DNA of 64,000 nucleotides, taken from contig JAJZFV010000015.1 in assembly GCA_021805205.1 (NCBI GenBank), positions 62,001 through 126,000 on the forward strand, read 5' to 3'. Below, piece after piece: positions 36,888 to 49,100 of this stretch. Below the pieces are notes generated by a model that saw only the letters and a program-made list of their open reading frames with translations, made no database searches and had not been told where the DNA came from. A program made the position numbers and the translations under genes. Each line of letters starts with the position of its first letter. Position 1 is the first letter of the stretch. This stretch comes from Actinomycetes bacterium (GTDB lineage Bacteria > Actinomycetota > Acidimicrobiia > Acidimicrobiales > Acidimicrobiaceae).

Positions 36888-38972
36888 CTACTCGCCTCGG
36901 ACCCGTGCCACGATCTCCTTAGCGATGGAATCGGGCACTTCTTGGTACGAATTGAATTGCATTGTGTATACGGCGCGCCCTTGCGTGCGCGACCTTAGGT
37001 CAGTGGCGTATCCAAACATCTCCGACAATGGGACCTGAGCACGAATCACTTGAGCTGATCCCCTCTGATCCATTCCTTCGATCTTTCCACGCCTTGATGA
37101 CAAGTCTCCGATTACGTCACCCATGTACTCATCCGGAGTCACCACTTCAACTGACATTATTGGCTCTAAGAGCACTGGCGATGCCTTTCGGGCTGCTTCC
37201 TTGAAAGCCATCGAACCAGCGATCTTGAACGCCATTTCCGAGGAGTCAACGTCGTGATACGAACCAAAGGTAAGTAGCACTCTGATGTCTACCGTCGGAT
37301 AACCAGCGAGTACACCTGAGGTCATGGCCTCTTGGATACCCGCATCAACCGGTGGTATATATTCTTTCGGAATTACACCACCAGTGATCTTGTCTACGAA
37401 TTCGTAGCCGCCGCCAGGACCAGTAGGCTCAAGCGTAATGACGACGTGACCATATTGACCACGACCACCGCTCTGGCGAACGTACTTATATTCAACCTTC
37501 TCCACCGACTTGCGAATGGTCTCTCGATAGGCAACCTGTGGCTTACCCACATTGGCATCCACTTTGAATTCTCGCAACATTCGGTCAACGATAACCTCAA
37601 GGTGAAGCTCACCCATTCCAGAGATTACGGTTTGGCCGGTCTCTTCGTCGGTACGAATACGGAATGTCGGATCTTCCTCAGCCAGAGCATAGAGAGCCTT
37701 GCCCATCTTCTCCTGATCGACCTTGGTCTTTGGCTCCACTGCAACGTGGATGACCGGCTCTGGAAACTCAAGTGACTCCAGAACAACGGGCTCGTCGCCC
37801 GAACAGAGGGTATCACCCGTGGTTGTATTCTTCAAACCTACTGCAGCTACGATATCCCCGGCGAAGATGGTATCAATATCTTCCCTGTGGTTAGCGTGCA
37901 TCAAAAGGAGACGACCGATTCGCTCCTTCTTATCCTTTGTGGAGTTCAAGACCGAAGAGCCCTTTTCCAACGTACCTGAGTAGACACGGAAGTATGTGAG
38001 CTTGCCGACGTAAGGGTCGGTCATAATCTTGAATGCGAGCGCTGAGAAGGGAGCCTTGTCGTCTGCCTCGCGGGTCAACTCAACGTCGCCCTTGAGGTTG
38101 GTACCAACCGCGGCTGGAATATCGAGCGGGCTAGGCAAGAAGTCTACTACCGCGTCCAACATTGGTTGAACGCCCTTGTTCTTGAAGGCTGAACCGCAAA
38201 GAACCGCAACCCCGTGTCCAGCAATCGTAGCCTGCCGCAGAGATTGACGCAAACGAGCAGGAGTAATTTCCTCTTCGCCTAGATAGCTTTCCATCAACTC
38301 GTCGTCGAAGGTAGCAAGAGCCTCAACCAACTCATGATGGTACTCTTGGGCTTGTTCCAAAATATCAGCCGGAATTTCGGCAATGGTAACCTTCTCGCCC
38401 AAGTCGTCGCCGTAGAGCACCGCTCGCATCTCAATTACGTCAACAATCCCCAAAAAGTCACTCTCTGCGCCGATAGGTAGTTGAATAACCAGCGGAACTG
38501 CGTCAAGTCGATCCTTGATCATGTCTACACAGCGGAAGAAGTTAGCGCCAACCCGATCCATCTTGTTGACGAAGCAGAGCCGAGGGACGTTGTACTTGTT
38601 GGCCTGACGCCAAACAGTTTCGGTCTGTGGCTCCACACCAGCAACTGCGTCGAAGACGGCGACTGCACCGTCAAGGACTCGCAAGGAACGCTCCACTTCG
38701 ACAGTAAAGTCGACGTGGCCCGGAGTGTCAATGATATTAATTCTGTGCGAATTCCAGAAACACGTAGTGGCCGCAGAGGTGATCGTAATACCTCGCTCTT
38801 GCTCCTGCACCATCCAGTCCATGGTTGCAGCACCTTCGTGCACTTCACCGATCTTGTAGTTCTTACCGGTGTAATACAGGATTCGCTCGGTTGTCGTAGT
38901 CTTACCAGCATCGATGTGTGCCATGATGCCGATATTTCTGATCTTCTCTAACGGATACTCACGAGCCGCCAT
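36888..38972 (-). CDS. fusA: elongation factor G
   Basis: 694-residue translocase GTPase. G1 [15 protein letters not shown], switch [15 protein letters not shown] in part (ERGITITSA), [20 protein letters not shown] in part ([16 protein letters not shown]), FVNKMDR; domain [11 protein letters not shown]. Standard length and str operon position between rpsG and tuf. Confidence 0.99.
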   Translation of the reverse strand: MAAREYPLEKIRNIGIMAHIDAGKTTTTERILYYTGKNYKIGEVHEGAATMDWMVQEQERGITITSAATTCFWNSHRINIIDTPGHVDFTVEVERSLRVLDGAVAVFDAVAGVEPQTETVWRQANKYNVPRLCFVNKMDRVGANFFRCVDMIKDRLDAVPLVIQLPIGAESDFLGIVDVIEMRAVLYGDDLGEKVTIAEIPADILEQAQEYHHELVEALATFDDELMESYLGEEEITPARLRQSLRQATIAGHGVAVLCGSAFKNKGVQPMLDAVVDFLPSPLDIPAAVGTNLKGDVELTREADDKAPFSALAFKIMTDPYVGKLTYFRVYSGTLEKGSSVLNSTKDKKERIGRLLLMHANHREDIDTIFAGDIVAAVGLKNTTTGDTLCSGDEPVVLESLEFPEPVIHVAVEPKTKVDQEKMGKALYALAEEDPTFRIRTDEETGQTVISGMGELHLEVIVDRMLREFKVDANVGKPQVAYRETIRKSVEKVEYKYVRQSGGRGQYGHVVITLEPTGPGGGYEFVDKITGGVIPKEYIPPVDAGIQEAMTSGVLAGYPTVDIRVLLTFGSYHDVDSSEMAFKIAGSMAFKEAARKASPVLLEPIMSVEVVTPDEYMGDVIGDLSSRRGKIEGMDQRGSAQVIRAQVPLSEMFGYATDLRSRTQGRAVYTMQFNSYQEVPDSIAKEIVARVRGE

Positions 38973-39096
38973 CTATTCCTCACAAAAAACTGAAATTTGA
39001 GTAATTTACTGGTCCTCGAACACGAAGTAGCGTGACCTTCCATACAATCGTATGACTCTTAGGCCACGCCAAAGTGAACTGAACCTTAACTTATGA

Positions 39097-39567
39097 CTAC
39101 CAACGGTAGTGAGCGAATGCGCGGTTAGACTCTGCCATCTTGTGCATGTCCTCACGTCGCTTTACGGACTGTCCGATGCCGTTGGACGCATCTAGGATCT
39201 CGCTCGCCAAGCGGGCCACCATCGTCTTCTCACGACGCTTACGGGAGAAGCTGACGATCCATCGGATCGAAAGGGTGTGCGCGCGACGAGACTTTACCTC
39301 AACCGGAACTTGGTAGGTAGCGCCGCCGACACGTCGACTTCGCACTTCGAGCTCAGGCTTGGTATTCTCGATCGCCTTCTTGAGAACTACGAGGGGGTCG
39401 TTTCCGGTCTTCTCACGGATTGAATCCAAAGCTCCATAGACGATCGACTCAGCCAAGGACTTCTTGCCCCTTGAGAGTACCTTATTCACCAATTGAGTGA
39501 CAAGGGTGGAATGATAGATCGGATCCGCAACGATTTCGCGTCTTGGCGCTGGTCCTTTACGAGGCAT
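39097..39567 (-). CDS. rpsG: 30S ribosomal protein S7
   Basis: 156 residues. [39 protein letters not shown] in part ([17 protein letters not shown]), [16 protein letters not shown] and the beta-hairpin end [10 protein letters not shown]7 nucleates the 30S head. Three bases after rpsL, standard str order. Confidence 0.99.
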   Translation of the reverse strand: MPRKGPAPRREIVADPIYHSTLVTQLVNKVLSRGKKSLAESIVYGALDSIREKTGNDPLVVLKKAIENTKPELEVRSRRVGGATYQVPVEVKSRRAHTLSIRWIVSFSRKRREKTMVARLASEILDASNGIGQSVKRREDMHKMAESNRAFAHYRW

Positions 39568-39570
39568 CTA

Positions 39571-39942
39571 CTACTTCTCCTTCTTTGCACCGTAGCGAGA
39601 GCGAGCTTGCTTGCGGTTCTTCACGCCCGAAGTATCAAGTGCGCCTCGGATAATCTTGTACCTAACACCAGGAAGGTCCTTAACACGACCGCCTCTGACG
39701 AGAACGATGGAGTGCTCTTGGAGGTTGTGACCTACACCAGGGATGTATGCCGTGACTTCAACTCCTGAGGTCAAACGCACACGAGCGACCTTCCGAAGAG
39801 CCGAGTTGGGCTTCTTAGGGGTGGTTGTGTATACACGAGTACATACTCCTCGTCGCTGAGGAGCGCCCTTGAGGGCTGGAGTCTTCGTCTTGGAACGCTT
39901 TGATTCGCGTCCCGTTCGCACTAACTGTGCTATCGTGGGCAT
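39571..39942 (-). CDS. rpsL: 30S ribosomal protein S12
   Basis: 123 residues. [20 protein letters not shown] with the streptomycin-sensitive lysine, [20 protein letters not shown] in part ([15 protein letters not shown]) and [11 protein letters not shown]. Both lysines whose change gives streptomycin resistance (TPKKPNS; GRVKDLP) are wild type. First gene of the str cluster; a 209-base spacer precedes it and should hold its promoter (a TTGACA -35-like hexamer lies at 40011-40016). Confidence 0.99.
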   Translation of the reverse strand: MPTIAQLVRTGRESKRSKTKTPALKGAPQRRGVCTRVYTTTPKKPNSALRKVARVRLTSGVEVTAYIPGVGHNLQEHSIVLVRGGRVKDLPGVRYKIIRGALDTSGVKNRKQARSRYGAKKEK

Positions 39943-40121
39943 TTACTACCTTCCGAAATCTGGCCTATGGCCTAATTGCCTACTTCAAAAACTGCACATT
40001 CCCGCCGAGTGTCAACTGCAACTCAAACAACTCCCGCGGTACACATACGCAGGCGGCGAAAATTGACCAAAGTTACACTATACAGTTTTAGCAACTTTAA
40101 TCATGCACAATCCTGATATTG

Positions 40122-40145
40122 TCCCCCCGACCGAAGCCAGGGGGA
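40122..40145 (-). terminator. UUCG hairpin after rpoC
   Basis: On the minus strand a nine-pair stem closes a TTCG tetraloop (CCCCCTGGC and GTCGGGGG arms), seven bases after the rpoC stop. No T tract follows, so it is either a weak terminator or an RNA 3'-end stabiliser. Confidence 0.45.
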
Positions 40146-40151
40146 GTAGCA

Positions 40152-43100
40152 TCAGGCTCCTTCGTCGACTTCGTTTCCGAAGTCATCATCTGGGAAGTCG
40201 AAGGTAATGCCTTCGTTCTCTAGTTCGGCTTCGATCAGAGCCAACTCATCCTCATCGATTTCGACGTCGTCGAAGTCATCGGAAGACCAGTAGGACATTC
40301 TCGAAGCTGAAGGAGTCGACACCTGTACACTTCGGTACAAAGGCATACCGCTTCCCGCTGGAATCAGCTTTCCAATGATGATATTTTCCTTGAGGCCGAG
40401 GAGAGAATCGCTTCTCGCCTCGATAGCGGCCTCGGTCAGAACTCGCGTCGTTTCCTGGAATGATGCAGCCGAAAGCCAGGACTCGGTGGCAAGGCTCGCC
40501 TTAGTGATACCCATGAGTTCTGGACGTCCCAATGCCGGCTTCATATCGTTTGATGTGAGTTCAACATTCTTCTCATGATAGATACGAGCATCTACACGCT
40601 CCCCTGGAAGGAAGTCAGAGTCTCCCGGCTCAGCGACCGTAACCTTCTTTAGCATCTGTCGAACGATAAGTTCAATGTGCTTATCGTGGATCGAAACGCC
40701 TTGGTCACGGTAGACCTTTTGAACCTCCTCGACAAGGTACTGCTGAACTTCTCGCATACCCTTGATCTCAAGGAGCTCCTTAGGATCTTTGGGGCCATCC
40801 ACCAAGACGTCACCAGCCTCAACTAGATCACCGTCTCGAACTTCAGGACGCTGCTTTGGAGCTAGGTCGTACTCGTCACGCTCACCTTGATCGTCAGCGA
40901 CTATCAACTTTCTGTGACCGTCGATCTCCTCCAGGCGAACTACACCGCTGCGATGAGCAAGAATTGCCGCACCCTTCGGAGTACGTGCTTCAAAGAGTTC
41001 AACTACTCTAGGCAGACCGTGAGTAATGTCAGCTCCTGCGACGCCACCCTGGTGGAAGGTACGCATTGTAAGCTGAGTTCCTGGTTCACCAATCGACTGA
41101 GCAGCTATAACACCGACAGCTTCACCCAAGTCAATAAGTCTGCCAGCAGAAAGTGACTGCCCGTAACAAGTTCGACATACGCCGTGGGGAGTCTCACAGG
41201 TCAGAACTGATCTAACCCTGATTCGACTCACCGCAGAGTCGTCGCGCAAAGTAGCAAGAACCGCATCGTCGATTAGAGTTCCGGCTTCCATGACGCTTCC
41301 GTCGCTTAGCTCCGCACCTTCAACGAGCACTCGGCCGTAGATTCTGGTCTCAAGGTAACTCGAACGCTTTGCCTCATCGGGAGTGATCTCTTCCATCCAA
41401 ATACCTCGAGTGGTTCCACAATCGTCGACCCTAACGATCAACTCCTGTGCAACGTCAACGAGGCGGCGTGTCAAGTATCCGGAGTCCGCTGTTCTAAGGG
41501 CGGTATCAGCCAATCCCTTTCGAGCACCGTGTGTAGAGATGAAGTACTCCAGCACCGATAACCCCTCACGGAAGGAGGACTTGATAGGACGAGGGATCAT
41601 CTCACCTCGTGGATTAGAGACAAGGCCCTTCATACCTGAGATCTGACGGATCTGTTGCGCGTTACCACGTGCTCCAGAGTCCACCATCATGTCAAGTGGG
41701 TTGAAGTCGAAGGAGGAGAGCATCTTCTCCATCGCTTTTCCAATTTCACCGTTAGCAGAAGTCCAGATCTCAACTTCCTTTTGACGGCGCTCATCGTCGG
41801 TGATGATGCCTCGCTTGAATTGCGTCTCAGCCTTCTCCGCCTCTTTTTCGTAGCGGTCGAGGATCTCAGCCTTTTCAAAGGGAGTCTTGACGTCATTGAT
41901 AGAGATCGTAAGACCACTTTGAGCTGCAAATCTAAATCCAAGTGACTTGATTGCATCCAAAGCTGCAGCTACTTGCTGCTTGGAGTAGTTATTTGCAATC
42001 TCTTCAACGATTGAGCCGATAGGGGTTGCACGCTTGCCAATGAGGGTATTGACAAACCGAAATCCCACAGGAAGCGCTTCATTAAAGAAGACACGACCAG
42101 CGGTAGTTTCAATCTCCTCAACCTCGCCGTCTACCTGCTTGCGAACCTTAATCTTGGAGTGAAGTCCTAGATCTCCAGCCTCATAGGCCTTACGAATCTC
42201 ATAGCTATGCCTAAAAACACGTCCTTCACCCTTACCGCCAGCAACCTCCATCGTCAGGTAATAGATACCAAAGACCATGTCCTGCGAAGGAACGGTAATT
42301 GGCCTTCCTGTCGCCGGAGAGAGGATGTTATTGGCTGAGAGCATCAATATACGAGCTTCAGCCTGGGCCTCTGAACTGAGTGGAAGGTGAACAGCCATCT
42401 GGTCACCGTCAAAGTCAGCGTTGAAGGCAGCGCAGACTAGAGGGTGGATTTGAATAGCCTTACCATCGACCAAAACCGGCTCGAAGGCTTGGATGCCCAA
42501 ACGGTGCAATGTTGGAGCTCGGTTTAAAAGAACAGGGTGCTCTTTCACAACCTCAGACAGAACACTCCATACCTCAGCACGGCGACGCTCAACCATACGC
42601 TTGGCGCTCTTTATGTTTTGAGCATACTCAAGGTCCACAAGACGCTTCATAACGAATGGCTTGAAGAGCTCTAGAGCCATCTGCTTTGGCAATCCGCATT
42701 GATGCAGCTTCAACGTTGGGCCTACGACAATAACCGATCGGCCGGAGTAGTCAACACGCTTTCCAAGTAGGTTTTGACGGAAACGCCCCTGCTTACCTTT
42801 GAGCATGTCGGAAAGACTCTTCAGTGGACGGTTTCCAGGGCCAGCAACAGGACGTCCACGTCGACCATTGTCGAATAGTGCATCTACGGCTTCTTGAAGC
42901 ATGCGCTTTTCGTTGTTCACAATGATCTCAGGAGCTGCCAGGTCTAGAAGTCTCTTGAGTCGGTTATTTCGGTTGATCACGCGTCGGTATAGATCATTCA
43001 AGTCCGAGGTAGCAAACCTACCACCGTCTAATTGGACCATGGGACGTAGATCCGGTGGAATTACTGGAATTACATCCATAATCATCGAACTTGGAGAGTT

Positions 43101-44078
43101 GATCTTGGCACCACTCGCTGCAGCTGCTGCGTTGAATGCCGAAACGATCTTCAACCTCTTGATAGCCTTCTGACGTCTTTGAGCCGCAAGTGGTTTTCGA
43201 CCATCGGTTGGATCAATTACTTCGCGAAGTTTACGCTCCTCGTCAACTAAGTCGAGGCGGGAGATCAACTTAGCGATAGCCTCAGCACCCATTCCGCCTT
43301 CGAAGAATTCCCCAAAGTTGTCTCTTAGCTCGCGCCAAAGTATCTCATCCTCGATGATCTGACGGCCGTGCATATTCTTAAACGCATCGAAGGCCTTGTC
43401 GGCAACTTCGATATCCCGATCGAATCGAGCGCGGGTCGTCTCAAGCCTCTGTTCGAAACGCTTAGTAACGTTACGAATTTCAGCGTCCTTCGCGCCCTTC
43501 TCCTCGAGCTCTGCTAGCTCCTCTTCATTCTCCTTGAAGATCGCATCGAGTTCGAGGTTCTTACGATTCTCAATTTCGCGAAGGTGAGCAGCATGCTCAA
43601 TCTCAAGGTTGGGAAGCTCTTCGTGGCGCTTTTCTTCATCTACGAAGGTAACGAGATTGGCAGCAAAGTAGATAACTTTCTCAAGCTGCTTTGCCTTCAA
43701 CTCCTCCTTCAGAGAGGTCCCCATCAAAAGATAGGCAAGCCAAGAACGAGTACCTCTGAGGTACCAGATGTGTACAACTGGGGCAGCTAGCTCAATGTGG
43801 CCCATGCGCTCACGGCGGACCTTGTTTCGAGTAACCTCGACGCCACACCTCTCGCAGATGATGCCCTTGAAACGAACGCGCTTGTACTTACCACAGGCAC
43901 ATTCCCAATCTTTGGTAGGGCCAAAGATGCGCTCACAAAAGAGGCCATCACGTTCTGGGCGAAGCGTACGATAGTTGATCGTCTCGGGCTTCTTAACTTC
44001 GCCATGGGACCAAGTTCTGATTGCATCAGAACTTGCAATACCAATGCGGAGGTTACTGAACTCATTTACGTCGATCAT
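40152..44078 (-). CDS. rpoC: DNA-directed RNA polymerase subunit beta'
   Basis: 1308 residues, typical of actinobacteria. Zinc site 1 near the N-terminus ([20 protein letters not shown], cited as CACGKYK and CERCG), the catalytic magnesium loop [14 protein letters not shown], bridge-helix and trigger-loop regions ([31 protein letters not shown] in part), and the second zinc site with C and CRTCYG. Acidic C-terminus. It follows rpoB by three bases. Confidence 0.99.
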   Translation of the reverse strand: MIDVNEFSNLRIGIASSDAIRTWSHGEVKKPETINYRTLRPERDGLFCERIFGPTKDWECACGKYKRVRFKGIICERCGVEVTRNKVRRERMGHIELAAPVVHIWYLRGTRSWLAYLLMGTSLKEELKAKQLEKVIYFAANLVTFVDEEKRHEELPNLEIEHAAHLREIENRKNLELDAIFKENEEELAELEEKGAKDAEIRNVTKRFEQRLETTRARFDRDIEVADKAFDAFKNMHGRQIIEDEILWRELRDNFGEFFEGGMGAEAIAKLISRLDLVDEERKLREVIDPTDGRKPLAAQRRQKAIKRLKIVSAFNAAAAASGAKINSPSSMIMDVIPVIPPDLRPMVQLDGGRFATSDLNDLYRRVINRNNRLKRLLDLAAPEIIVNNEKRMLQEAVDALFDNGRRGRPVAGPGNRPLKSLSDMLKGKQGRFRQNLLGKRVDYSGRSVIVVGPTLKLHQCGLPKQMALELFKPFVMKRLVDLEYAQNIKSAKRMVERRRAEVWSVLSEVVKEHPVLLNRAPTLHRLGIQAFEPVLVDGKAIQIHPLVCAAFNADFDGDQMAVHLPLSSEAQAEARILMLSANNILSPATGRPITVPSQDMVFGIYYLTMEVAGGKGEGRVFRHSYEIRKAYEAGDLGLHSKIKVRKQVDGEVEEIETTAGRVFFNEALPVGFRFVNTLIGKRATPIGSIVEEIANNYSKQQVAAALDAIKSLGFRFAAQSGLTISINDVKTPFEKAEILDRYEKEAEKAETQFKRGIITDDERRQKEVEIWTSANGEIGKAMEKMLSSFDFNPLDMMVDSGARGNAQQIRQISGMKGLVSNPRGEMIPRPIKSSFREGLSVLEYFISTHGARKGLADTALRTADSGYLTRRLVDVAQELIVRVDDCGTTRGIWMEEITPDEAKRSSYLETRIYGRVLVEGAELSDGSVMEAGTLIDDAVLATLRDDSAVSRIRVRSVLTCETPHGVCRTCYGQSLSAGRLIDLGEAVGVIAAQSIGEPGTQLTMRTFHQGGVAGADITHGLPRVVELFEARTPKGAAILAHRSGVVRLEEIDGHRKLIVADDQGERDEYDLAPKQRPEVRDGDLVEAGDVLVDGPKDPKELLEIKGMREVQQYLVEEVQKVYRDQGVSIHDKHIELIVRQMLKKVTVAEPGDSDFLPGERVDARIYHEKNVELTSNDMKPALGRPELMGITKASLATESWLSAASFQETTRVLTEAAIEARSDSLLGLKENIIIGKLIPAGSGMPLYRSVQVSTPSASRMSYWSSDDFDDVEIDEDELALIEAELENEGITFDFPDDDFGNEVDEGA

Positions 44079-44081
44079 CGA

Positions 44082-47000
44082 CTACAGGCTCCCTTCTCCA
44101 CCAAGACGACGCGCATTATCGTCATAATCTGAACCGCGCTCAGGACGAGCAAGCGAGATGCCAAGTTGCTCAGTCGTGCGGAATGCATCTTCATCGATCT
44201 CACGAATTTGAATCTCTTCACCGGCGTGAGATAGTACTTCTACATCAAGACCAAGTGACTGCATCTCTTTTATTAGCACCTTGAAGCTTTCGGGGATACC
44301 AGGCTCTGGAATGTTCTCTCCCTTTACGATCGCTTCGTAGACCTTTACACGGCCAAGAACATCGTCCGATTTTATGGTTAGCAACTCTTGCAGTGCATAT
44401 GCTGCACCGTAAGCCTCTAACGCCCAAACTTCCATCTCACCGAAGCGCTGACCACCGAATTGCGCCTTACCACCGAGTGGCTGCTGCGTAATCATGGAGT
44501 ACGGACCAGTTGAACGAGCGTGGATCTTATCGTCAACAAGGTGGGCGAGTTTCAAGATATAGACGTAGCCAACCGAAATTGGATTGTCGTAGACTTCGCC
44601 GGTACGACCATTGAAGAGTGTGACCTTCCCATCATTTCCAATCAAACGATTGCCATCGATCGACTCTGGGTTAAGGTTCTCAAAGATGTTTTTAATGGTT
44701 GGGTGCTTCCCAGCCTTATCCTCCTCATCCCAGTGGGCTCCATCAAACACTGGAGTTGCAATCCAAGAGGACGGTTCCGTCCTTGGGCGAGTCTTTGTCT
44801 CGGTGCCACGGATTGGCTCTTTCGCTACGGGATTAGAGGGCCAACCCCAACGCGCTGCGTATCCGAGGTGAGATTCGAGCACCTGACCTACGTTCATTCG
44901 CGAAGGAACGCCGAGTGGATTCAAGATGATATCAACCGGAGTACCATCGGCCATGTACGGCATATCCTCAACTGGCAGAATCTTAGAGATAACTCCCTTG
45001 TTGCCGTGGCGTCCCGCGAGCTTGTCTCCCTCGGTAATCTTACGCTTTTGAGCGATGTAGACACGAACGAGTTGGTTAACGCCAGCAGGTAGTTCAGGGT
45101 TCTCCTCCCTTGGGAAGACCTTCACGTCGATGACTTTACCGGACTCTCCGTGAGGAACTTTCAACGAGGTATCACGAACTTCACGCGACTTTTCGCCGAA
45201 GATCGCTCTAAGAAGTCGCTCTTCTGGGGTCAGCTCAGTTTCACCCTTAGGGGTTACTTTGCCTACCAGAATATCGTTAGGACCTACCTCGGCACCGATT
45301 CGGATTATTCCACGCTCGTCGAGATCAGAGAGGATCTCCTCAGAGAGGTTTGGAATATCTCTGGTGATCTCCTCGGGCCCAAGACGGGTCTCGCGAGCAT
45401 CAGTCTCGTGCTCGTCTATGTGGATCGAGGTAAGTACATCATCCTTGACCAAACGCTCAGAGAGGATGATCGCGTCTTCGTAGTTGTAACCCTCCCATGG
45501 CATGAACGCAACTAGCAAGTTCTTACCGAGAGCCAGATCTCCGAAGTGAGTCGCCGGGCCATCTGCAAGAACAGATCCCTTTTCAACTCGGTCACCAACA
45601 TTTACCACTACCTTCTGGTTGTAGCAGGTATTTTGGTTCGAACGTCGGAATTTAGCGATCGAGTAGATCTTGCGACCAAGAACCCGACCATAGCGATCGG
45701 TCTCACCAACCTCGTATTCGACGGTAACTCTGTCGCCGCTTACGTCGGTAACGAGGCCGACGCCCTCTGCCATAACCACGTCACCAGCGTCACGGGCAGC
45801 GCGGGACTCTACGCCAGTGCCGATGTATGGTGCTTCAGGCACCAACAGCGGAACCGCCTGCTTTTGCATGTTTGCACCCATGAGCGCTCTGTTAGCGTCG
45901 TCGTGCTCAACGAATGGAATCAAAGAAGTTGAAACTGATACGATCTGCTTTGGAGAGACGTCCATCAACTGGACTTCCTTGGCTGAAACATAGTCGATCT
46001 CGGAGGTCGAGCCATAGGAGGTGGTGTCGACGCCAACTCGAACCTCAGCACCAACTGGGCCTCTTCGCACGAGAACCTTATCGTCGATAAATCGGCCGCT
46101 GGCATCGAGAGGTGCGTTAGCCTGAGCGATAACAAACTGCTCTTCGGCGTCGGCGGAGTAGTACTCAACCTCATCGGTTACAACGCCGTCGACTACCTTG
46201 CGGTAAGGCGTCTCGATAAAGCCGAATTCATTAATTTTGGCATAGCTAGCGAGCGCACCGATTAGTCCAATATTTGGACCTTCTGGCGTCTCGATGGGAC
46301 ACATTCTTCCATAGTGAGAGGTGTGAACGTCGCGAACTTCGAAGCCAGCACGCTCCCTGGAAAGTCCACCAGGTCCAAGTGCATTGAGGCGCCGCTTATG
46401 AGCCAATCCAGATAGTGGATTTACTTGGTCCATGAACTGACTCAACTGCGAAGTAGCAAAAAACTCTTTTATAGCAGCGGTAACAGGGCGAATGTTGATC
46501 AGAGTCTGCGGAGTAATTGCCTCGACGTCTTGAGTCGACATCCTCTCCTTGACCAAACGCTCCAAGCGAGATAGACCAAGACGTAGCTGGTTTTGAATGA
46601 GTTCGCCGACGTTACGAATACGACGGTTCGCGAAGTGGTCCTGATCATCCAGACGGTAACCCTGCTTTTGGGCTACGAGTGAGAGCATGTAGGAGATTGC
46701 GGCGAGAATCTCAGCTGGGCAAAGAGTCGTATCGGTGTCCCCGGGAGGGGTTAGCTCGACACCGAGCACCTCGGAGAGGCGTTCGATCTCGTCACCAAGT
46801 TTACGGGAGAGCTTGTACCTACCAACTCGGGTAAGGTCATAGCGCTTTGAGGAGAAAAAAGAGCTTTCGAAGTAGCTACGTGCCGCCTCGACGTTTTGAG
46901 GATCGCTTGGTCGAACTCTCTTAAGAATCTCAAGCAGTGCTTCGTCTTGGGTCTTAGCGATGTTCTTGTCTTTGGCCCATTGGTCTGCCAAAAAGTCGTA

Positions 47001-47648
47001 CTCGGCTACGAATTTCTCGAGCAACTCCGGATCATCGTATCCTAGGGCGCGAATTAGGGTGAAGATAGAGATACGACGCTTGCGGGCTACACGAGCTCCA
47101 GCATTTAGTTCCCGTCCTGGCTTTGCCTCAACATCGAACTCTAACCATTCACCGCGATAGGCGTGAATCGTTCCCGAAACAACAGTCTTGGCCTCACGAC
47201 CCTTTTGGAAGATAATTCCTGGTGACCTAACCAACTGCGACACTACGACGCGCTCAGTTCCATTAATGATGAAGGTACCGCGCTCGGTCATGATCGGGAA
47301 GTCGCCCATGAAGACCGTGTGCTCTTTGAGCTCGCCTGTAGTCTTATTTATAAAGGTCGCCTTCACGAAGATCGGAGCCTGATACGTGAGATCTCTCTCC
47401 TTGCAGTGCTCTTCGGTATGCTTTGGCTCCGGAACCAAATCAGGGTCATCGGGATCGAAGCTGAGCTCGAGAGCCAACTTTCCCGAAAAATCTTCGATTG
47501 GGCTTAATTCAGCGAAGGCTTCAGAGAGCCCCTTCTTCAAAAACCACTCGAAAGACTCCCTTTGGATCGAGATAAGATCTGGAAGAGGCAACACCTCTTC
47601 AAGATTTGCAAACGAATACCGCTCGATAGAACGAGATCTAGAGGTCAA
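44082..47648 (-). CDS. rpoB: DNA-directed RNA polymerase subunit beta
   Basis: 1188 residues, full length. The rifampicin pocket reads [15 protein letters not shown], then [19 protein letters not shown]: Val409 and Asn422 replace the usual Asn518 and Ser531 (E. coli numbers), while the residues corresponding to Asp516, His526 and Arg529 are retained. Other marks: [20 protein letters not shown] in part ([19 protein letters not shown]), [14 protein letters not shown] and [16 protein letters not shown] start with GGGAGAG upstream. Forms the catalytic core with rpoC, which follows directly. Confidence 0.99.
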   Translation of the reverse strand: MTSRSRSIERYSFANLEEVLPLPDLISIQRESFEWFLKKGLSEAFAELSPIEDFSGKLALELSFDPDDPDLVPEPKHTEEHCKERDLTYQAPIFVKATFINKTTGELKEHTVFMGDFPIMTERGTFIINGTERVVVSQLVRSPGIIFQKGREAKTVVSGTIHAYRGEWLEFDVEAKPGRELNAGARVARKRRISIFTLIRALGYDDPELLEKFVAEYDFLADQWAKDKNIAKTQDEALLEILKRVRPSDPQNVEAARSYFESSFFSSKRYDLTRVGRYKLSRKLGDEIERLSEVLGVELTPPGDTDTTLCPAEILAAISYMLSLVAQKQGYRLDDQDHFANRRIRNVGELIQNQLRLGLSRLERLVKERMSTQDVEAITPQTLINIRPVTAAIKEFFATSQLSQFMDQVNPLSGLAHKRRLNALGPGGLSRERAGFEVRDVHTSHYGRMCPIETPEGPNIGLIGALASYAKINEFGFIETPYRKVVDGVVTDEVEYYSADAEEQFVIAQANAPLDASGRFIDDKVLVRRGPVGAEVRVGVDTTSYGSTSEIDYVSAKEVQLMDVSPKQIVSVSTSLIPFVEHDDANRALMGANMQKQAVPLLVPEAPYIGTGVESRAARDAGDVVMAEGVGLVTDVSGDRVTVEYEVGETDRYGRVLGRKIYSIAKFRRSNQNTCYNQKVVVNVGDRVEKGSVLADGPATHFGDLALGKNLLVAFMPWEGYNYEDAIILSERLVKDDVLTSIHIDEHETDARETRLGPEEITRDIPNLSEEILSDLDERGIIRIGAEVGPNDILVGKVTPKGETELTPEERLLRAIFGEKSREVRDTSLKVPHGESGKVIDVKVFPREENPELPAGVNQLVRVYIAQKRKITEGDKLAGRHGNKGVISKILPVEDMPYMADGTPVDIILNPLGVPSRMNVGQVLESHLGYAARWGWPSNPVAKEPIRGTETKTRPRTEPSSWIATPVFDGAHWDEEDKAGKHPTIKNIFENLNPESIDGNRLIGNDGKVTLFNGRTGEVYDNPISVGYVYILKLAHLVDDKIHARSTGPYSMITQQPLGGKAQFGGQRFGEMEVWALEAYGAAYALQELLTIKSDDVLGRVKVYEAIVKGENIPEPGIPESFKVLIKEMQSLGLDVEVLSHAGEEIQIREIDEDAFRTTEQLGISLARPERGSDYDDNARRLGGEGSL

Positions 47649-47781
47649 TTGATACTCTCCCAGCTCGAGTAGAGGTGATTTTAGACGTGACTCGCCAAGG
47701 ACTCTTGCTAACTACCAGTAGGTGAAAGAGGGCGAGGCTATTTAGGTGCACGACAACCAATCAGTTTATACGCAAAGACAC

Positions 47782-47818
47782 AAAGATGAGCCTATCCCAT
47801 TGGGATAGACTCATCTTT
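47782..47818 (-). terminator. hairpin between rplL and rpoB
   Basis: AAAGATGAG/CTCATCTTT arms plus an inner CTATCCCA/TGGGATAG stem (one mismatch) form a long hairpin 110 bases downstream of the rplL stop. On the minus strand GTGTCTTTG follows, a poor U tract; partial termination, as in the E. coli rplL-rpoB attenuator, is plausible. Confidence 0.55.
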
Positions 47819-47928
47819 TTATTTAAGTATGTCGCCGCTACGTCTCCGACGCGGCTATCTATAGTTAGAAAGAATAGCGACTTTAGGTTACCGAAGCAAC
47901 CAATCCCGGCAAATTCTCGCTTGACTAG

Positions 47929-48312
47929 CTACTTCAACTCTACAGTTGCGCCAGCTGACTCAAGCTGAGCCTTAGCCTTCTCGGCATCTTCCTTCGAGAC
48001 CTTCTCAAGAACAGCCTTAGGAGCAGCTTCAACTAGATCCTTGGCTTCTTTTAGACCTAGGCTTGTTAGGCCACGGACTTCCTTGATGACCTGGATCTTG
48101 GTCTCGCCAACGCTGACTAAGACAACGTCAAACTCATCTTGCTCTTCAGCTGCAGGAGCTGCATCTCCACCGGCACCAGCTGGCGCTGCGGCGAAGGCGA
48201 CTGGAGCAGCAGCGGTAACGCCAAACTTCTCCTCGAAGGCCTTGAGTAGCTCACTGAGCTCTAGGACGGTCATACCAGCGATAGATTCGAGGATCTCTTC
48301 TGTAGTTGCCAT
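47929..48312 (-). CDS. rplL: 50S ribosomal protein L7/L12
   Basis: 127 residues. The N-terminal dimerisation helix ([20 protein letters not shown] in part, [14 protein letters not shown]), an Ala/Pro-rich hinge, and the C-terminal factor-binding domain ([20 protein letters not shown] in part, [20 protein letters not shown]). It forms the stalk that activates translational GTPases. It follows rplJ by 117 bases. Confidence 0.99.
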   Translation of the reverse strand: MATTEEILESIAGMTVLELSELLKAFEEKFGVTAAAPVAFAAAPAGAGGDAAPAAEEQDEFDVVLVSVGETKIQVIKEVRGLTSLGLKEAKDLVEAAPKAVLEKVSKEDAEKAKAQLESAGATVELK

Positions 48313-48429
48313 TTTAGGTTATACCTTTCTTATTTTCTAAATTTGCACTCACGAGAGCAGCAGTGCCGACTCTTGAGGCAGAGGTCGCGAGCCCTTTGCT
48401 AAGCGACCAAACTTGCTAGACCACTGCTA

Positions 48430-48963
48430 TTAAGCCGCTTCGTCCCGACGCTTGTCGACCAAGGCCGAAAGAGCGTAAGCGAAGTTTTGTGGAAGTGCCT
48501 TGAGGACGTATGCGAAGTCCCGCATTGGTGCAGCCATAACGCCTGCGATCTGACCAAGAAGAACGTCCCTCGAGGGAAGATCAGCTAATGCTAGTGCACC
48601 AGCTCCATCGATTACCGAAGATCCTAGGACCCCAGCCTTGACGACGAGGTTTGCATTGCCCTTGGCAAATTCCTTGACCACCTTTGCAACTTCAACGGCG
48701 TCTGCTTCCACAAAAGCAAGAGCAGTTGGACCCTCCAGGTAACCGTCGAGTCCATCAAGGCCAGCTTCATGGGCGGCGATCTTAATCAAGGTATTTTTGT
48801 ATATCTTGAAAGAACCACCAACGCCCTTTAGCTGACGTCGAAGATTTTCTAGATCCGAGACCTTCAAGCCTCGATACTCCGTCAAGATTACCGCCGCAGA
48901 ATTGTTGAAGCGCTCAGTAAGCTCCTCAACTATCGCAACCTTGCCGGGACGCGGATTTTCCAT
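48430..48963 (-). CDS. rplJ: 50S ribosomal protein L10
   Basis: 177 residues. Marked by ENPRPGKVAIVEELTERFNNS in part (KVAIVEELTERF), ILTEYRGLKVSDLENLRRQL in part (EYRGLKVSDLENLRRQL), and the C-terminal helix (NFAYALSALVDKRRDEA) that carries L7/L12 dimers. Its ribosome-binding site AGGAG sits directly after the T tract of a leader terminator, so initiation is under L10-leader control. Confidence 0.99.
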   Translation of the reverse strand: MENPRPGKVAIVEELTERFNNSAAVILTEYRGLKVSDLENLRRQLKGVGGSFKIYKNTLIKIAAHEAGLDGLDGYLEGPTALAFVEADAVEVAKVVKEFAKGNANLVVKAGVLGSSVIDGAGALALADLPSRDVLLGQIAGVMAAPMRDFAYVLKALPQNFAYALSALVDKRRDEAA

Positions 48964-48973
48964 ACCCTACTCC

Positions 48974-49078
48974 TAAATAAAAAACTGCCACGGATATATC
49001 CATGGCAGTTCACCTAAACTTGCTGTCCCCTATTCAGGTGGTTTCCCTTAAGAACCTGAAGTCTCCGGCGACTGCCCT
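48974..49078 (-). promoter_or_regulatory. L10-leader-like attenuator upstream of rplJ
   Basis: On the minus strand, the 105 bases before rplJ contain a GCCGGAGAC box, then CAGGT and ACCTG arms around CTTAAGGG, then a terminator hairpin (AACTGCCA and TGGCAGTT, 48983-49010) followed by TTTTTTATTTAG, and finally AGGAG and the rplJ ATG. The order GGAGAC / CAGG-CTTAA-CCTG / terminator matches the L10(L12)4-binding leader known upstream of rplJ in other bacteria. Confidence 0.75.
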
Positions 49079-49100
49079 ATAAAAATCTTTTGCGAAGAGG

